From an uncultured Lachnospiraceae bacterium (lineage in GTDB: Bacteria; Bacillota; Clostridia; Lachnospirales; Lachnospiraceae): a stretch of DNA of 37,063 bases. The position numbers were made by a program, and so were the translations under genes. Location of the stretch: NCBI GenBank assembly GCA_947650005.1, contig CANSTU010000030.1, positions 1 through 37,063 on the forward strand, read 5' to 3'. Below the pieces are notes generated by a model, which saw only the letters and a list, made by a program, of their open reading frames with translations, was not told where the DNA came from and made no database searches. This document shows, in pieces, positions 21,956 to 33,900 of the stretch (its first letter is position 1; the number at the start of each line of letters is the position of its first letter).

Positions 21956-22390
21956 TTATGACATTTCATATGTGCCTGCCTCATTAACCGTTGCTTTCGT
22001 ATACGTACATGTTTTCCCATCTCGTGTATATACCACTTTGGTAATAATACCCATTAAGTCATTTGTCCCAGTTTCAATAGACGTAATATTTGTATCCTTC
22101 ACTTCTGCCAGATTTGCAACATCAGTTATCTTTACGTCTCCTGTAGCTGACACAGTAATTGCAGTATTGGTTGTCAAATCCAGTGTTCCATAATGTTCGT
22201 CAACCAATGTCTGAGCCGCCATCACCACCTGCCTGGTTTCCGCAATAATCTGCTTCTCCTTCGCCTTATCAATATACCCCGTCAGGGCCGGCACCAGCAA
22301 AGCCGCCAGAATCGCCAGAATAACCAACACAACGATCAGTTCCACCAAAGTGAATCCCTTTTTACCGTTCTTTTGCAATTTTTTCAACAT
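21956..22390 (-). CDS. pilA: Major-type IV pilin PilA
   Basis: A 144-residue type IV prepilin. The short positive leader MLKKLQKNGKKG is followed by the cleavage site and hydrophobic helix FTLVELIVVLVILAILAALL, with Glu at +5 for subunit docking and methylated Phe at +1. The conserved Pro at +22 (LLVPALTGYI) kinks the helix. The C-terminal domain is small and Thr-rich with strands (TAITVSATGDVKITDVANLA). The ATG at 22390 follows AAGGAG with a good spacer; the 13-residue upstream extension in frame has none. It is the most conventional pilin here and so the likely main shaft subunit. A 509-bp gap containing the palindromic element precedes it, hinting at separate control of pilA. Confidence 0.93.
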   Translation of the reverse strand: MLKKLQKNGKKGFTLVELIVVLVILAILAALLVPALTGYIDKAKEKQIIAETRQVVMAAQTLVDEHYGTLDLTTNTAITVSATGDVKITDVANLAEVKDTNITSIETGTNDLMGIITKVVYTRDGKTCTYTKATVNEAGTYEMS

Positions 22391-22899
22391 CTTTTCTCTC
22401 CTTTTTCTTAAAACACCCTGGGAACACAAATCCCACGGAACCGATGGGAATTATGAGAAATCAACTTCCCAACCCACCCTATTAAAGTAACCTCTGCCGC
22501 AGCCCCGCTTTCCTCCTCCCGCCGGTCCGTGTGCAAAAAAACCCGACCATACGCAACCGAGCCTCCAACCACCGAAAGTCCTGCGAAGCCACCGCATCTA
22601 TCTATAAATGCATCAAACGGACTGCACTTATATTCCAATCATAATCTATAAAAACCAGCCCAAATCCCCTGCCTCCCACAGAAACTACCCGCCAAAAGCG
22701 CTTCCCCATGGCCATCCAGCCAACAGCCCAGCGGAAACAGGGTTCCCCGACGGGACATCTGAAAACGCCGGTTCTTAGGCTGCGTCCTTTGCAGCCTTAG
22801 CACCGCTGCGTTTTCAGCTGAGCGAAAGCATGCCCGGCGGGGAACCCTGTTTCCGCTGGGCGTCCTCCTAGATTCCACCCTCCGGAACCTGAAGCCCCT
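22391..22899 (-). other. Long leader/intergenic region upstream of pilA
   Basis: This 509-bp gap lies between a pseudopilin stop and pilA. About 135 bp of it is the palindromic element (22726-22861). The remaining 22391-22725 has no supported gene: two open frames across it have no ribosome binding sites or recognisable motifs. I looked for a cyclic-di-GMP riboswitch, common before clostridial pilin genes, and could not find the class I or class II conserved core. A pilA promoter is expected here but no convincing -35/-10 pair stood out. Confidence 0.5.
22726..22861 (-). ncRNA. Large palindromic element, copy 2
   Basis: A 136-bp element with perfect 23-bp outer arms (22726-22748 with 22839-22861), an inner 10-bp stem CTGAAAACGC/GCGTTTTCAG (22759-22768 with 22808-22817) and a central GGCTGC/GCAGCC hairpin. 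Its core aligns with copy 1 (10953-11153), while the outer arms are unrelated in sequence yet still pair. It starts about 40 bp after the stop of a pseudopilin gene, the same setting and orientation as copy 1. It could be a large RNA hairpin that ends or protects transcripts, or a mobile palindrome; the type given is a best guess. Confidence 0.55.
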
Positions 22900-23619
22900 C
22901 TATCCCCCCGCCGTCACCGCATCCATCCGCTCCGCCACATACCGCAATTCCAGCACAACATCCTCCCGCACCACCAACTGCGTCCTTTCCTTATCCCCAT
23001 ATAGCTCCACCTTCGCGTTCACATAATTCACAGCCGCCCCCTCATCCACTTCTCCTGGGAAAGAAAATTCAATTTTTAAATAATTCCCCATATAATACCC
23101 ATCCGCAAAAGGCCTTGCCACCGCCCGGGCTGCCTCCGTTCCTTCCTTCTTATATTGATAGGAAGCGCCCAGCGAAGGATCCGAAGAACTGTCCCTAGAA
23201 TAATACCGAACCAGAAGTCTTCCCTCCTCCACACCGTCCACGGTCTCCACGTCCGTCCCGCCCATCAAAATATGAGTGGGCGGACATCCTTCCGCAGATA
23301 CCAGCGTCACATAGCCCTCCGGGCTGACGAATTCGGCCATAGGCCCGCTTCCTGCCCCTTCTATGCCTGTGGTATCACCTCCTGCGGAATATAGTTTTAC
23401 ATACTCCGTGGCCTGCTCCGCGATAGTCTGCAGCTCCTGGACGGTATTGTCCAGGAGCACCTGGGCCCGCTGGAGCCTCTGCATCCGTAAAAACAACTTA
23501 GCGGCAGGGCTCATGATAGCCACCACCATGCTCATGATCATCCCGAACAGCAGCAGTGTCACCACCATTTCCACCAGCGTGGCACCGGAACGGCTTTGCA
23601 GTCTTTTCTTCTTTCTCAT
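22900..23619 (-). CDS. Minor pseudopilin with prepilin signal (PilW/GspJ-like)
   Basis: A 239-residue prepilin. The basic leader MRKKKRLQSRSG is followed by cleavage after Gly and the helix ATLVEMVVTLLLFGMIMSMV, with Glu at +5. A long amphipathic helix (RMQRLQRAQVLLDNTVQELQ) continues it, then a mixed beta domain. Its length and order, after two other minor pilins, suggest a GspJ/PilW-type tip-complex subunit; that assignment is by position and size, not clear motif. Its start overlaps the previous gene stop by four bases. A large palindromic element follows the stop and may end this part of the transcript. Confidence 0.83.
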   Translation of the reverse strand: MRKKKRLQSRSGATLVEMVVTLLLFGMIMSMVVAIMSPAAKLFLRMQRLQRAQVLLDNTVQELQTIAEQATEYVKLYSAGGDTTGIEGAGSGPMAEFVSPEGYVTLVSAEGCPPTHILMGGTDVETVDGVEEGRLLVRYYSRDSSSDPSLGASYQYKKEGTEAARAVARPFADGYYMGNYLKIEFSFPGEVDEGAAVNYVNAKVELYGDKERTQLVVREDVVLELRYVAERMDAVTAGG

Positions 23620-23996
23620 GGGTCTCCTCCTGCCGGGACGGTGGAACCGAACAGATAGAAGATGACGCTCTGTGAGGCTCCTGTCTCATCCGTATAAGAA
23701 ACTTCCTTTTTCCCCAATTGCGCATCTATCTGGAATAAAACCCCAGACCCGCTCACGGCTCCATCAGTCGCCCGGAAAGCATAGGTCTGCACGGCCCCGC
23801 CCATGTATGCAGCCTCCCGCACTTCGCGGCAGATTTGAGCGTTCTTTTCCCGCACCTGCTCGCTCCTTCGCTGTGCATTGGAGCAGAAAGTAATAGCGCC
23901 CTGCAGAAGAGCCGTCATCATTAGAAAGAGAAAAGCCCCTACCATGATTTCTACCAGGGATTCCCCTGATTTATCCTGTAATTTTCTTCTCTTCAT
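23616..23996 (-). CDS. Minor pseudopilin with prepilin signal (PilV/GspI-like)
   Basis: A 126-residue prepilin: leader MKRRKLQDKSG, cleavage after Gly, then ESLVEIMVGAFLFLMMTALL with Glu at +5. The small size and position between a PilX/GspK-like and a GspJ/PilW-like pilin fit a PilV/GspI-type subunit of the priming complex that starts pilus assembly. The globular part is about 90 residues with two Cys (TFCSNAQRR and ICREVREA) close to the helix. Start and stop each overlap a neighbour by four bases, so the three minor pilins are tightly coupled. The exact subfamily is inferred from gene order. Confidence 0.82.
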   Translation of the reverse strand: MKRRKLQDKSGESLVEIMVGAFLFLMMTALLQGAITFCSNAQRRSEQVREKNAQICREVREAAYMGGAVQTYAFRATDGAVSGSGVLFQIDAQLGKKEVSYTDETGASQSVIFYLFGSTVPAGGDP

Positions 23997-24823
23997 GGGC
24001 CGACTCCTTCCATACTTCCCTCGTCCGGGTCTCCGATCTCCCGGATGGTTTTTCTGAAGGTGCAGGTGTCCAGTTTATCCAGGCCGGGCTGGATTTCATA
24101 GGTGATCATGGCCGTTCCATCTGGATGCCTGTACTCGTTCGTGCTGTCCGTCATCCATTTTTGATTCAGTTTGTCCCAGCTGATCCGAACCCCTTCCGGA
24201 TTCCTGCAGACCACCGCGTCCTCCTGATAGGTTACCAAAGGATCGTATACGGTGCTGTACCCATACCGCATACCGTCCCTTTCCACGATCACCTCCACGG
24301 TGAATGTGTGGCGAGAAATCAGCTGTCCCGTGATTTCTTCCATGGGATCCTTGGCCTGTGTCTGATCCTGATCCCAGTTATACTCGATAATTCCAGTTAA
24401 ACCATCCCCACCCAGATCGCTTTCCTTGTATAGGATGATCTCAATCTCCCCGTAGTCCTGCGCGCCAACCGGGCTCTCCGCCTTATAGTGATAGACCGTC
24501 TCAGGATAGTCCGGATTATATTCCATGTATCCTTCATTCTCCAAAAATCTGCAGGCAAATCGGTAAAAGCTGTTCGGATCCGCCTCATCCAACGATGCAT
24601 AGCGGGAAAGTTCACTGGAAAGCGTCTGTGAAAAACTTCTGGCCAGCTGATAGCAGCGTTCCTGCTCCAAACGCCGGTTTGCATTGGAAAGCAGCAGGCC
24701 CGCGGTATAGACCATAGCCAGGGCAAAGGCGGCAAGGAAAGCGGACACGCAGATCACCATCACGAGGGACGCACCCTCCCTGGCCTCTATATTCCCGATC
24801 CGCTTTCTTTTCCACCGAAACAT
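23993..24823 (-). CDS. PilX/GspK-like minor pilin lacking Glu5
   Basis: A 276-residue prepilin-like protein. The leader MFRWKRKRIGNIEAREG is followed by ASLVMVICVSAFLAAFALAM. Position +5, where pilins carry Glu, is Met. Absence of Glu5 and a larger soluble domain are the marks of GspK, the tip-capping pseudopilin of type II secretion, and the next two genes supply GspI- and GspJ-like partners. The soluble domain includes an acidic stretch (YNWDQDQTQAKDPMEEI) that might bind calcium, as GspK does; this is inference. GGAG precedes the ATG by seven bases. It lies 108 bp after the giant prepilin gene, so these minor pilins probably form a tip complex that incorporates or mounts the giant protein. 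Confidence 0.8.
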   Translation of the reverse strand: MFRWKRKRIGNIEAREGASLVMVICVSAFLAAFALAMVYTAGLLLSNANRRLEQERCYQLARSFSQTLSSELSRYASLDEADPNSFYRFACRFLENEGYMEYNPDYPETVYHYKAESPVGAQDYGEIEIILYKESDLGGDGLTGIIEYNWDQDQTQAKDPMEEITGQLISRHTFTVEVIVERDGMRYGYSTVYDPLVTYQEDAVVCRNPEGVRISWDKLNQKWMTDSTNEYRHPDGTAMITYEIQPGLDKLDTCTFRKTIREIGDPDEGSMEGVGP

Positions 24824-24931
24824 ATCTAATCTCCATTCTTACCAAAATGCGCGAGGCCGGACCAATCGCAAGTTCGTTCTCTTTCTCAATTCGATTCATA
24901 CCCCGCCCTTTCGTGGCATCGTACGGTAAAA

Positions 24932-27900
24932 TCACTGGAAGGTTACCTCAAACGGCTTCGACCTGATGTAGGCCTGGCTTCCGGGCGTACCCTCGTTTTC
25001 TTTTACGTCCGAACAGATGCTCACCGTCTTCGTAAAGTGAAGTTCATCCCCGGATATGGAATTCCCACCGTCCGGCGGCGTCAGGCGGGCTGCATCCGGA
25101 AGGATCAGGGTATAGCTGAACTGTTCCTGCCCGCTCACTTCCAAGCTGCCCTGCAGTTCGACCTTGTAAGGAACTTTGAGATCCGTTTCCTTCTCATACT
25201 GACCGCTTATTTCCCTTTGATAGCCGGAAAGGGCAAACCTACCGTCTTGGCCGGAGATCTCATCCCAGCCACTTCCACTCCTCCGGTACACGGACACGGC
25301 GCCGCCTTCCTCCACGATCCTAAATTCCATAGAATCGCCTTCCTTTGTGGTAAACATAATATAGTAGGAATCCGCATACGCCACGCTGTCCCAGCGCAGG
25401 GCGGTGTGTTCCGCCGTCCATGTCTTTTTCTCTTCGATCTCCCCTGCCCGGGCTTCGTGGGATGGTTCCTTCTTTTCTCCTTCCGCCGTCAGCGAGAGGA
25501 CTGTCCGTTCCGTTCCGGCCTCTCTGCGCGGTGCGGATACGGTAATGGTTTTGCGGCGATATGCCCCGGCCGCAACGATTCGTTCCGCCGGAGAGGACGC
25601 CGTATTTACGGCAGGCCTTCCACCTCTGGCGATCGCCGCCGCTTCGGAACCAGAAGATCTTCCATTTCCATCCAATGTCGCTTTTGAACTGGAAGAACCT
25701 CCATTCCCATCTGCAGGCGCTTCAACGCCGGAGGAACGCCCATTCCTATCCGCTGCCGCTTCGGTGTCAGAAGAACCTTCATTCCCATCCAATGTCACTT
25801 TTGAATCGGAAGAACCTCCATTCCTATCCGCCATCGCTTCGGAACCGGAAGAGTCTCCATTCCCGCCGGTCGGCGCCTCAGGCGCCGAAGAACCTTCATT
25901 CCCATCCGATGCTTGCTCAGAACCAGAAGGATTTCCATTTTCACCGGTCACCGTCTCGGTTTCGGATGGATTCTCTCCTTCGCCAGGCCTTTCTGTTCCA
26001 TCAGGGTTTCCGCCTGTGCCGGAGGATTCCTCTTCTTTGGAATCGCTCCCTTCGCTTTCGGAAGGGTTCGTGTTCGGCCCAGATTCTTCCTGATCGGTTG
26101 TATCCGATTCCGTCTCTTCCCGATCCGGTTCCTGTCCGGATGTATTTTCCTCGTCGGACGGCTCCGTCATTTCTCCGCCGTTTTCCTCCTCTTCATCCGA
26201 ATTGGCAGTATTCTCTTCCGTCTCTTCTTCCTTCTTCATCCCGGAATCTCCTCCGTCAGACAGATCCGGGTTATAAATCAAAGTCACCTCCACATCCTGT
26301 TTTGCGCTGTCCACCGCTACGTCCGGCGTGGGCAAAATCACATAAGGCAACTGCCAGATATCAGGATTGGCAACCCAAGAGGAACTGACATTCCCTTCTC
26401 CGGAAGATATCCTGGCATAGAACAGGATATATTTTCCCGCATATTCCGCCGACAGGCCGGAAAGCGCGTGGCTATAACGGTCCGTCCCTTCCACATCCAT
26501 CTGAGCCGGATTCAGTTCTTCTTGATCGTTTAACGCCGGATAGGTGGCCAGCAGGCCGTCCACATCCTTCACAGCGCCGCCTTCGATGGCGTCTGCCGCC
26601 GCCTCGGCCTGTTCCTTGCTTTCAAAGACATAGGCTTTCGTCAGATAGCTGCTGCCGCCCGGCGGAATGCTGTCCTTATCCGCATTCACCGTCACCTTTA
26701 AACCGGCATCCTGGAAGGAATCCACGGTTTTAGCCTTATTCTCATCCTTTTCATGCTCCCAATCCTTTTCCCAGGTCACCTTCGGTTCCCTGATCCGGTC
26801 TGGCACGTCGAGGGCATAGGTCACACCGTCCACGCTGTGAACGTATGCCAGATCTTCTTCCCGTGCCATCGCCTTGATATAGATCAGAACGCGCTTTCCC
26901 GCGTAACCGTTTTCCACATCCTCCACATGCTCCAGATCGATGGTCTGTCTGTAAACGCCGTTTTCGGACGTCGGAGCTCCCGCCTCGTCCCATACCGGTT
27001 TGGTCGCGATTCGCTTCGCCTCTCCTAAAGAGACGCCATCCGCCTCATAGGGCTGTACATAGATGTCATAAAAATCGCAGCCGTAAATGGGATCAGCCGC
27101 ATCCCACTTCGCTTCCGGTTCTACCGGTTCCCATTCCACCTCATATTTCAATTCATTGATATCCGGGTTCGTTATCCTGGGCTGAGCCGGCCTGGGCAGC
27201 CTGCGCTTCACTCTATAGGTTTCCGTGGAAGGCAGGCCGATTTCGCAGGGAGTACCTGCTGCATTTCCTTTCCGGGATACGGTAAGCTCCACCTCCTGAT
27301 AGGTCCAGTTTTCGGCATCCACGGTAATCGAATTACCTTTCACCTCCCGGCCGGTTAGGAGGGAAACCCGGCCGGTCACATTGCCCGACTCATCCTTGCT
27401 GATGCCATATAAGGATACAAGGTAGGTATCTTTCGCCGGATCGTATTCTCCGGGCCCCTCATCCCATTTGAAGGTATATTCCAGCCCGCCCGTGTCCGCA
27501 TTCGTTTCCGGCGGCAGGCTCTTCCCCTCCTCCAGTTTCATCAGAACAGGAGGGGAAAGCCATCTGAGCAGAACATTCGACGTCCACCTGTAATTCGCAA
27601 ACGTGTTTCCTGCCAATACAGGGCTGTAGGCATATTGCCATTCCTTTATTTGTGTCCCATCTTCCGCCTCTTCTATGATCAGGTTATGGATATTGGGCGT
27701 TTCTCCGGCAGCCACATCATAGTAGGAGTATACGGGGCCCAGACCGGACTGCGCATACCATACCCGTACCTGTATATCGCTTGCATCGGCTATATACGCC
27801 GGCAGATCCGCAAAGGACGCGGTTGCGCTGCCGTCAGCCGAAGTGAGGATATCCGCGCTTTGGAATACGGTTTCCTTATGCTCCCCCTCCTCATCATTCC

Positions 27901-30900
27901 ACGTGCCAATCAAATCCACACGGTAAACCGGAGGCGTCGTCACCTTTCCGCCCTGCCCCTGCAGCGTTACGGCAATGCGCAGATCCTCCAGGCTGGTGCC
28001 GGTGACCACAGCGGACGCAGTCGCTGTCTGGCCCGTACCTCTTAACGCGATTTCCGGCGTATAGGCCGGCAGATAAACGGGAACGGACACTTCGGAGGAA
28101 GAAAGCCCGTTCGGTTTCCCATCCGCATCCATGCCTGCTGCCCAAACCACGAGCTGCTGCAGAGAATCGCTTTTCAGGCTGTATGTTGCTTCCCCGTCCG
28201 CCGTAAAACTCAACTGTGTCCCATCCATCAGCTTGACATAGATCAGGGTTTCGCCCTGGCCGTAATCCTCTCGGTTATCCAGACGGAAACGGTATTGGTA
28301 ATTGCCGGAAGAACCGATCAGTTCAATCCGAAGCTTGGGATCCGGCAGCGTATTGGACAAGGAGACTACGTTTGAATCCACCTCAGCAGACTCCAGATCG
28401 GTTTCCAGGCTGCGCGCCTTCAACCGGATGAATATCTCTCCACCCTTTGCCAGTTCCGCTTCCGAAAGCCGGAAGGTAAATTTCTCCGCATCAAAGATAA
28501 AAGCGCCAGGTTCCTTTGTATCCGCCTGTATGCCGCCTTCCGCCCCCAGTTCCTTTAGGTCGATTCGCTCCTGCGTTCCATCGGCGCCCTTACGATACGC
28601 AACAGCCACATAGACCACCTCATCGGAGACAATGCCGGAAACGTTCACCTGAATCGTCAGTTCGCTATTCTTTTCCCTGGTCAGGGCCACGCTTTCAGGG
28701 GCTAGAAGCATCCCCGCCTGGGCAAAGCAGAACTCCCGCACATATTTGTCGAATTCGCTTCCCTTTGCCACCACGTTAGTTACGCTGTCGTATCTATTTG
28801 CGTCAGATGCATCTTCCATGGTGAAAAGCACATCGCCCACTTTGGTATTGCCGTTTCTTACCGCACTGCCGTCAATGGACAGTCCACTCACCCTATACCT
28901 ATTTCCATTATTTAAGTGAACAAAATATCTCGTTCCGTTTTTAATAAAACTGTAAATCCATCTCGTATTCACACGTTCCATCATAGAATCTGCTGTAACA
29001 TTAAATGTTGCTGTTCCGCTCTGAAAACCCGCAGTTCCAGAATTTTCGCTTAGAAAATAGTTATATACTTTCCCTGCATCCCCAGAATTGATATAAGAAA
29101 CCGAGTTTTCATTTTTATTGCTGTTATTCACATACGAAACGATTGGATACGGCGTTTTGTTATAATAGACGCTTTGCCGATCCATGGAAAAACAATATTT
29201 CAGGCTCGTATTCTTCGCTCCGTCGATTCCATAGCGCTCGCCAAAGATCCCCGCAGTAAAGTTATTTCCGATCAGCACTCCCGCGTAGTTCCGGCAACGC
29301 TCTATGTTCAGTTGGATCCCGCTCGTGGAAATCTTCAGCGGATTATACGCATCATTGGGAGGATTGTCACTGGAAAAAAATCCGACAATTCCTGACGCCA
29401 TGGAATTGGAGTAGATCTCCACCCCGGCTCCATTGACGCAATCCAACACATTGATGGTATATTGCTGCGCATTCGCCGCATTATCCACCCGATATGTGGT
29501 TACATTTCCCAGTATCCCTGCGCTGTCGCTCGCCGCATCAGCCGTCGACCGTCCTGTCCGTCCATAGATATTCCCGTAGTTCCCGCATCCGACGATACTG
29601 TACTCATTTTTCTCATAGGCATGATAAAGCTGCGCCACGATACCGCCCGCCGCCCCAGACCAATCCCCACGATAGGTGGTCTGCATATTTCCATAGTTAT
29701 AGCACTTTTCAATCGTTCCGCCCCGGCCCGTCCACTGGCCCAGGATACCTCCCGCATAATGTGTATTCCTACAGTAAACAGTCCCATAGTTCACACAATT
29801 ACGGATGGACCATGCGCTGCTCGTAATATTATTCTGATTCCCGATGATCCCGCCTGCAAAACGGTTGGTATCCCCGCTGGCAATCTCCCTACCCACAAAC
29901 GCTTGATTCAACAGGAAGGACAGATCCCTTTCCGATTCATTCATGCCGATGATCCCACCGGTTCCGACTCCGATGGCCGCCGACTTGTTATTCAGGTACC
30001 AGTTTCCTGTGGCGCAGTAATTGACCGATCCGGTTGGCGCATTATAGGCCGTAATACCGCCCAAATTTCCGTTGCTGGTCATGGTCATGGACAGGCTTCT
30101 GCCCGCATTGACCCTTCCGCCTCCCGCATAGGACTGATCCTCTATCCTGCTGCCGCTCCAATTGACATAACTTCCGTCCGCCTTGATCCCTGCAGTATCC
30201 GCCTTTTGGATCAGCGTCTGTACATCATTGAGTTCTGTCCCGTTTTCCTTCATAAGGCCAGCTGTCGCCGCGTCTCCGGACAATCTGATGCTGCCCTTGT
30301 TATATCCGGCCACACCGCCGGCCATACCGCTCGCCGCTTCGATTCGGGAACCGTTTCCCTGAATCAGACAGCCGTCAATCTCTCCATCCTCCTCATTTTT
30401 GCCGGCTATTCCGCCCACATGGGAGGAAAAAGCCTCCTTTTCCTGCGCCGAACTGGTGCTGGTAGCCGTGTAGACCCCTTGGACTTCAATGGAAATCCCG
30501 TTCACATCACATTCTTTCAAGATCCCGTTGTTTCGTCCCGCAATGCCTCCATAACAGTTCCCAGGGGCGGCGCCGTCTTTCTGCCGTATTTCCCCGCCGA
30601 CAGATTCACAGGCTATCACTTCCGCGTCGTTTTGATTTTCTCCTACAATGCCGCCCAGGTACTTATAGTTACTAAACTCGGTAAATTTCAAGCCGGAGGC
30701 GGTCATCTGCGCAACCCTGGCCGCGTCCTTTTCTCCGTCGGAGCGCTCGTTGATCCCCGCGGCGCCCCCCACAACCAACTCGGCGGCGCTGCTTCGTATC
30801 TCAGGCATATAGGCAAACACATAATTTCCGTTATCCTGGCCGATTTCCTTTTCGATCACGCCCCCCGCCGCATTCCTTCCAGCGATGCCGCCCACAGCCC

Positions 30901-33900
30901 TGGCAGAGCCCGCCAGGATCACATTCCCTTCGGGCGCACTGCTCCAAACAGCGCCATAATTGACCCCGCAGATCGCCCCGATCTCTTCCACATCCTGACT
31001 GCGGACGGTGATTTTCTGCGTCCCGTCCTTTCTTCCCACGCTGCAGCGCAGAATCTGCCCCTTGTTTTCCGCGGCAATACCCCCAGCATAACCGTGGTCA
31101 CTGCTCACGTCCCCCTCGTTCCGGCAGTCCTGAAGGATAAATCCCTGTTCACACACCGCCACGATTCCACCGGCAGGCCCGCTGTCCGCAGCCACGATTC
31201 CGCTTCTGTTAATGGCATAGGAAATCTTCGCAGCAGAGGCGGACGCGCCTTCCCCCTCTCCGCTGGAAGGAACAGTTCTCGCCTCACCGATGATACCGCC
31301 CGCATATCCTTCCGTGGCATGTACCATCTTCGCCTGGCAGACCAGATAAATCGTTCCTGTTCCCGCAGACGTGCCGATCAGCCCCTCGTTGATTCCCACG
31401 ATGCCGCCCACCTTCTGTTTCCCATCCACGCTGACGGCAGGACCTACGGCAACTACCTCACCGATATAACCCTCTCCGGCCACATCGATCTCACCGCCCA
31501 GGCGGTTATAGCCTACGATACCGCCGATCCCTGTGCCGCTCTTTCCAGTAATCACGCATTCGCCGGTATTTCCAACGCTGGAGGATACCAGAACCCGGCC
31601 TCTGTTGGCTCCGGCAATCCCCCCGGCGTAGTCCCCTGCGGCGGTGACATTCGCGCGGTTTATGTTGGAGTCCACACAGGCCTGCGCCATGTTGTAGCCC
31701 ACGATACCTCCCACATAGCTGCCTCCAGAAATATTCTTCTTCTCCGCAGTCGTACACTGAGAGATCATACCCGATTCGTATTGATATAAGCTCTTATATC
31801 CGTCCACCTTCTCCAGGCCGGCTGCTGCGTTTCCCATCGATGCATCCCGGGCATGGACATTCAGCCCGGCGATTCCGCCTATGTAGTCCAGACCGGCATT
31901 GCCGAAATTATCATTGAGGTGGCAGTTGAATACGCCTCCCGCATTGAAACCCACAATACCGCCCAGCCCGATAAAGCCATTCATAATTCCCGTATTGACG
32001 CAGCCGTCGATCACCTGGTTATCCAGATTTGCGCCGATGATACCGCCTCCGATGGAAACCGAAATATCCATATCTCCCAGATCCGACACATCAGCGTTTA
32101 CTTCTCCGCTCGCCAAATAAGTTTTCAACAATACGCCAGATGCAAAGCCTGCCTGTCTGGAAAGGTTTCCCGCATTTCTACAGTATTTCAGGATCAGACG
32201 GCTCCCCCGTTCACAATAGCCCACGATGCCGCCCACATAGAAATCTGCGCTCACCGGGATGTTATTGTTATCGTTATTGACGCTGTCTTTCCCGTTTTTC
32301 CGATTCCCGATGGTGAGGGTATAACCGTTCGCCGAACGCATCACCTCCGTCGGCACGTTGCCCGCTCCTAAAGTGGGCAGGAGCGCCCCTCCAGCTGTGT
32401 CCGGCACACCAGGCTGCCGTCCCAATGCGCCTTCGCCCGCAGCAGCCGTGATATCTTCTGTCGCTCCGGCCGCATCCAGATAATCCAGCAGCCCACTTTC
32501 AGCCTCCGTTCCGGCAAATCCGTCCAGCTGCTCCGGCGTATAGGTCCTCTGGTATCCGATCACCCCTCCGGTAAAGGCAGTTCCCGTAACGCTTCCCAAA
32601 GCGTTGTCCGCTCTGAAGCCATCCATAACAGTATCGCCCGCAAGCGCCACAACATTCGCCCCGATGCAGCCTCCCACATAGTAAACGCCCGTTACGCTGG
32701 AAGGCCGGACGGAAAGCTCCCGATCCAGAATTTTAGTGGAGGCATTGAGCCCGATACATCCCCCAGCCGCATTGCCATAGGCATGAATCCGGCCTCCGAT
32801 CAGCGTATAATGGACGTCCAGCTTTCCTTTGATATCGTTAAACCCGATCACGCCGCCCACATAATCTTCCCCCACCACAATGCTGGATACGGATTTCACC
32901 GTGATCTTCTCGCTGTCCTGGGTAAAAATGATTTCGCCATTATTGTATCCCGCCAGGCCCCCCGCGCAGTCTCCGGTCGCCTGCCATTTATCCACGATCA
33001 TGCTGAAGAGAGTGCCGTCATAATCGGACAGATAGCTGGCGCAGTCCTTAAGCCTCCCCATTTCCCCATTGTATCCCACAATGCCGCCGATATAGCGGTC
33101 GTATCCCGCAGCCACGCCGTTGTTGACGCAGTTGGTGATTGTGGTCGGTGCATCGCCGTCATTTTTTCCCACGATGCCGCCCACATAGCGATTTCCGATC
33201 ACATAACCCGCATTGGTCGTTACCGCAACCCCGGCTGTTCCCGTGATCGCCACCCGCGCATCATTGGACAGACCTCCCGCAATGCCGCCCACATAGTCGG
33301 AGCCCAGAATATAGCCGCCCTTGCGTGTGCTGCATCCGGCCAATTGACTGTTATTCCCATAGCCAATGATGCCGCCCACGTACTGGCCCAGAAGCACCTG
33401 CTCCTTCCGATCCACATCGTCGCTGTAGGAATAATTGCCAAAACGTCCGGAAGCGCTGGCGCAATCGCTGATCTGCACCGTATTGCCAAACCCGAGAATC
33501 CCTCCGAAATACCTTCCCTCCAGTTCGTTTTCTTCGTCCTCATGTTCATATCCCAAAGCACACAGCACCAGCCCTTCGTTGGAGCAGTCCGTGATGCTGG
33601 CATGGGATGTGCCGTCGCCTTCCGTCCCGGTGAGGCTGACAAAATCCCCGGTGAGGAAGCCGCCGATGCCGCCGGAAAACAGATTTCCGGTCACATAAGC
33701 CTCATTTCGGCAGTTCTCCACCCTCACGTCGCCCCCCATGGCGCCATAGCCGAAGATCCCGCCGATACCGTATTGATATTCCTCCGCCCTCTCCTGCGCA
33801 GGCTTTGTCCCGGCCGAAGGCGCAGGCAGGACAGCCGATAAGGTTCCCTGCATTGAAAGATTCTTCGCCACATTTTGAACAGGATCCGTCAAAGGAAGGA

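Noticed and set aside
22430-22700. Cyclic-di-GMP riboswitch before pilA
   Set aside because: Expected from other clostridial pilin genes, but I could not find the conserved class I or class II core. A covariance search (Rfam GEMM models) would be decisive.
22408-22878. Two minus-strand open frames upstream of pilA
   Set aside because: No ribosome binding sites, no recognisable motifs, and one runs through the palindromic element.
29462-31789. Plus-strand open frame of 775 codons
   Set aside because: It lies wholly antisense within the giant prepilin gene, has no ribosome binding site, and its His/Arg/Ser/Pro-rich translation is the mirror of repeated Gly-rich codons. It is a compositional shadow.
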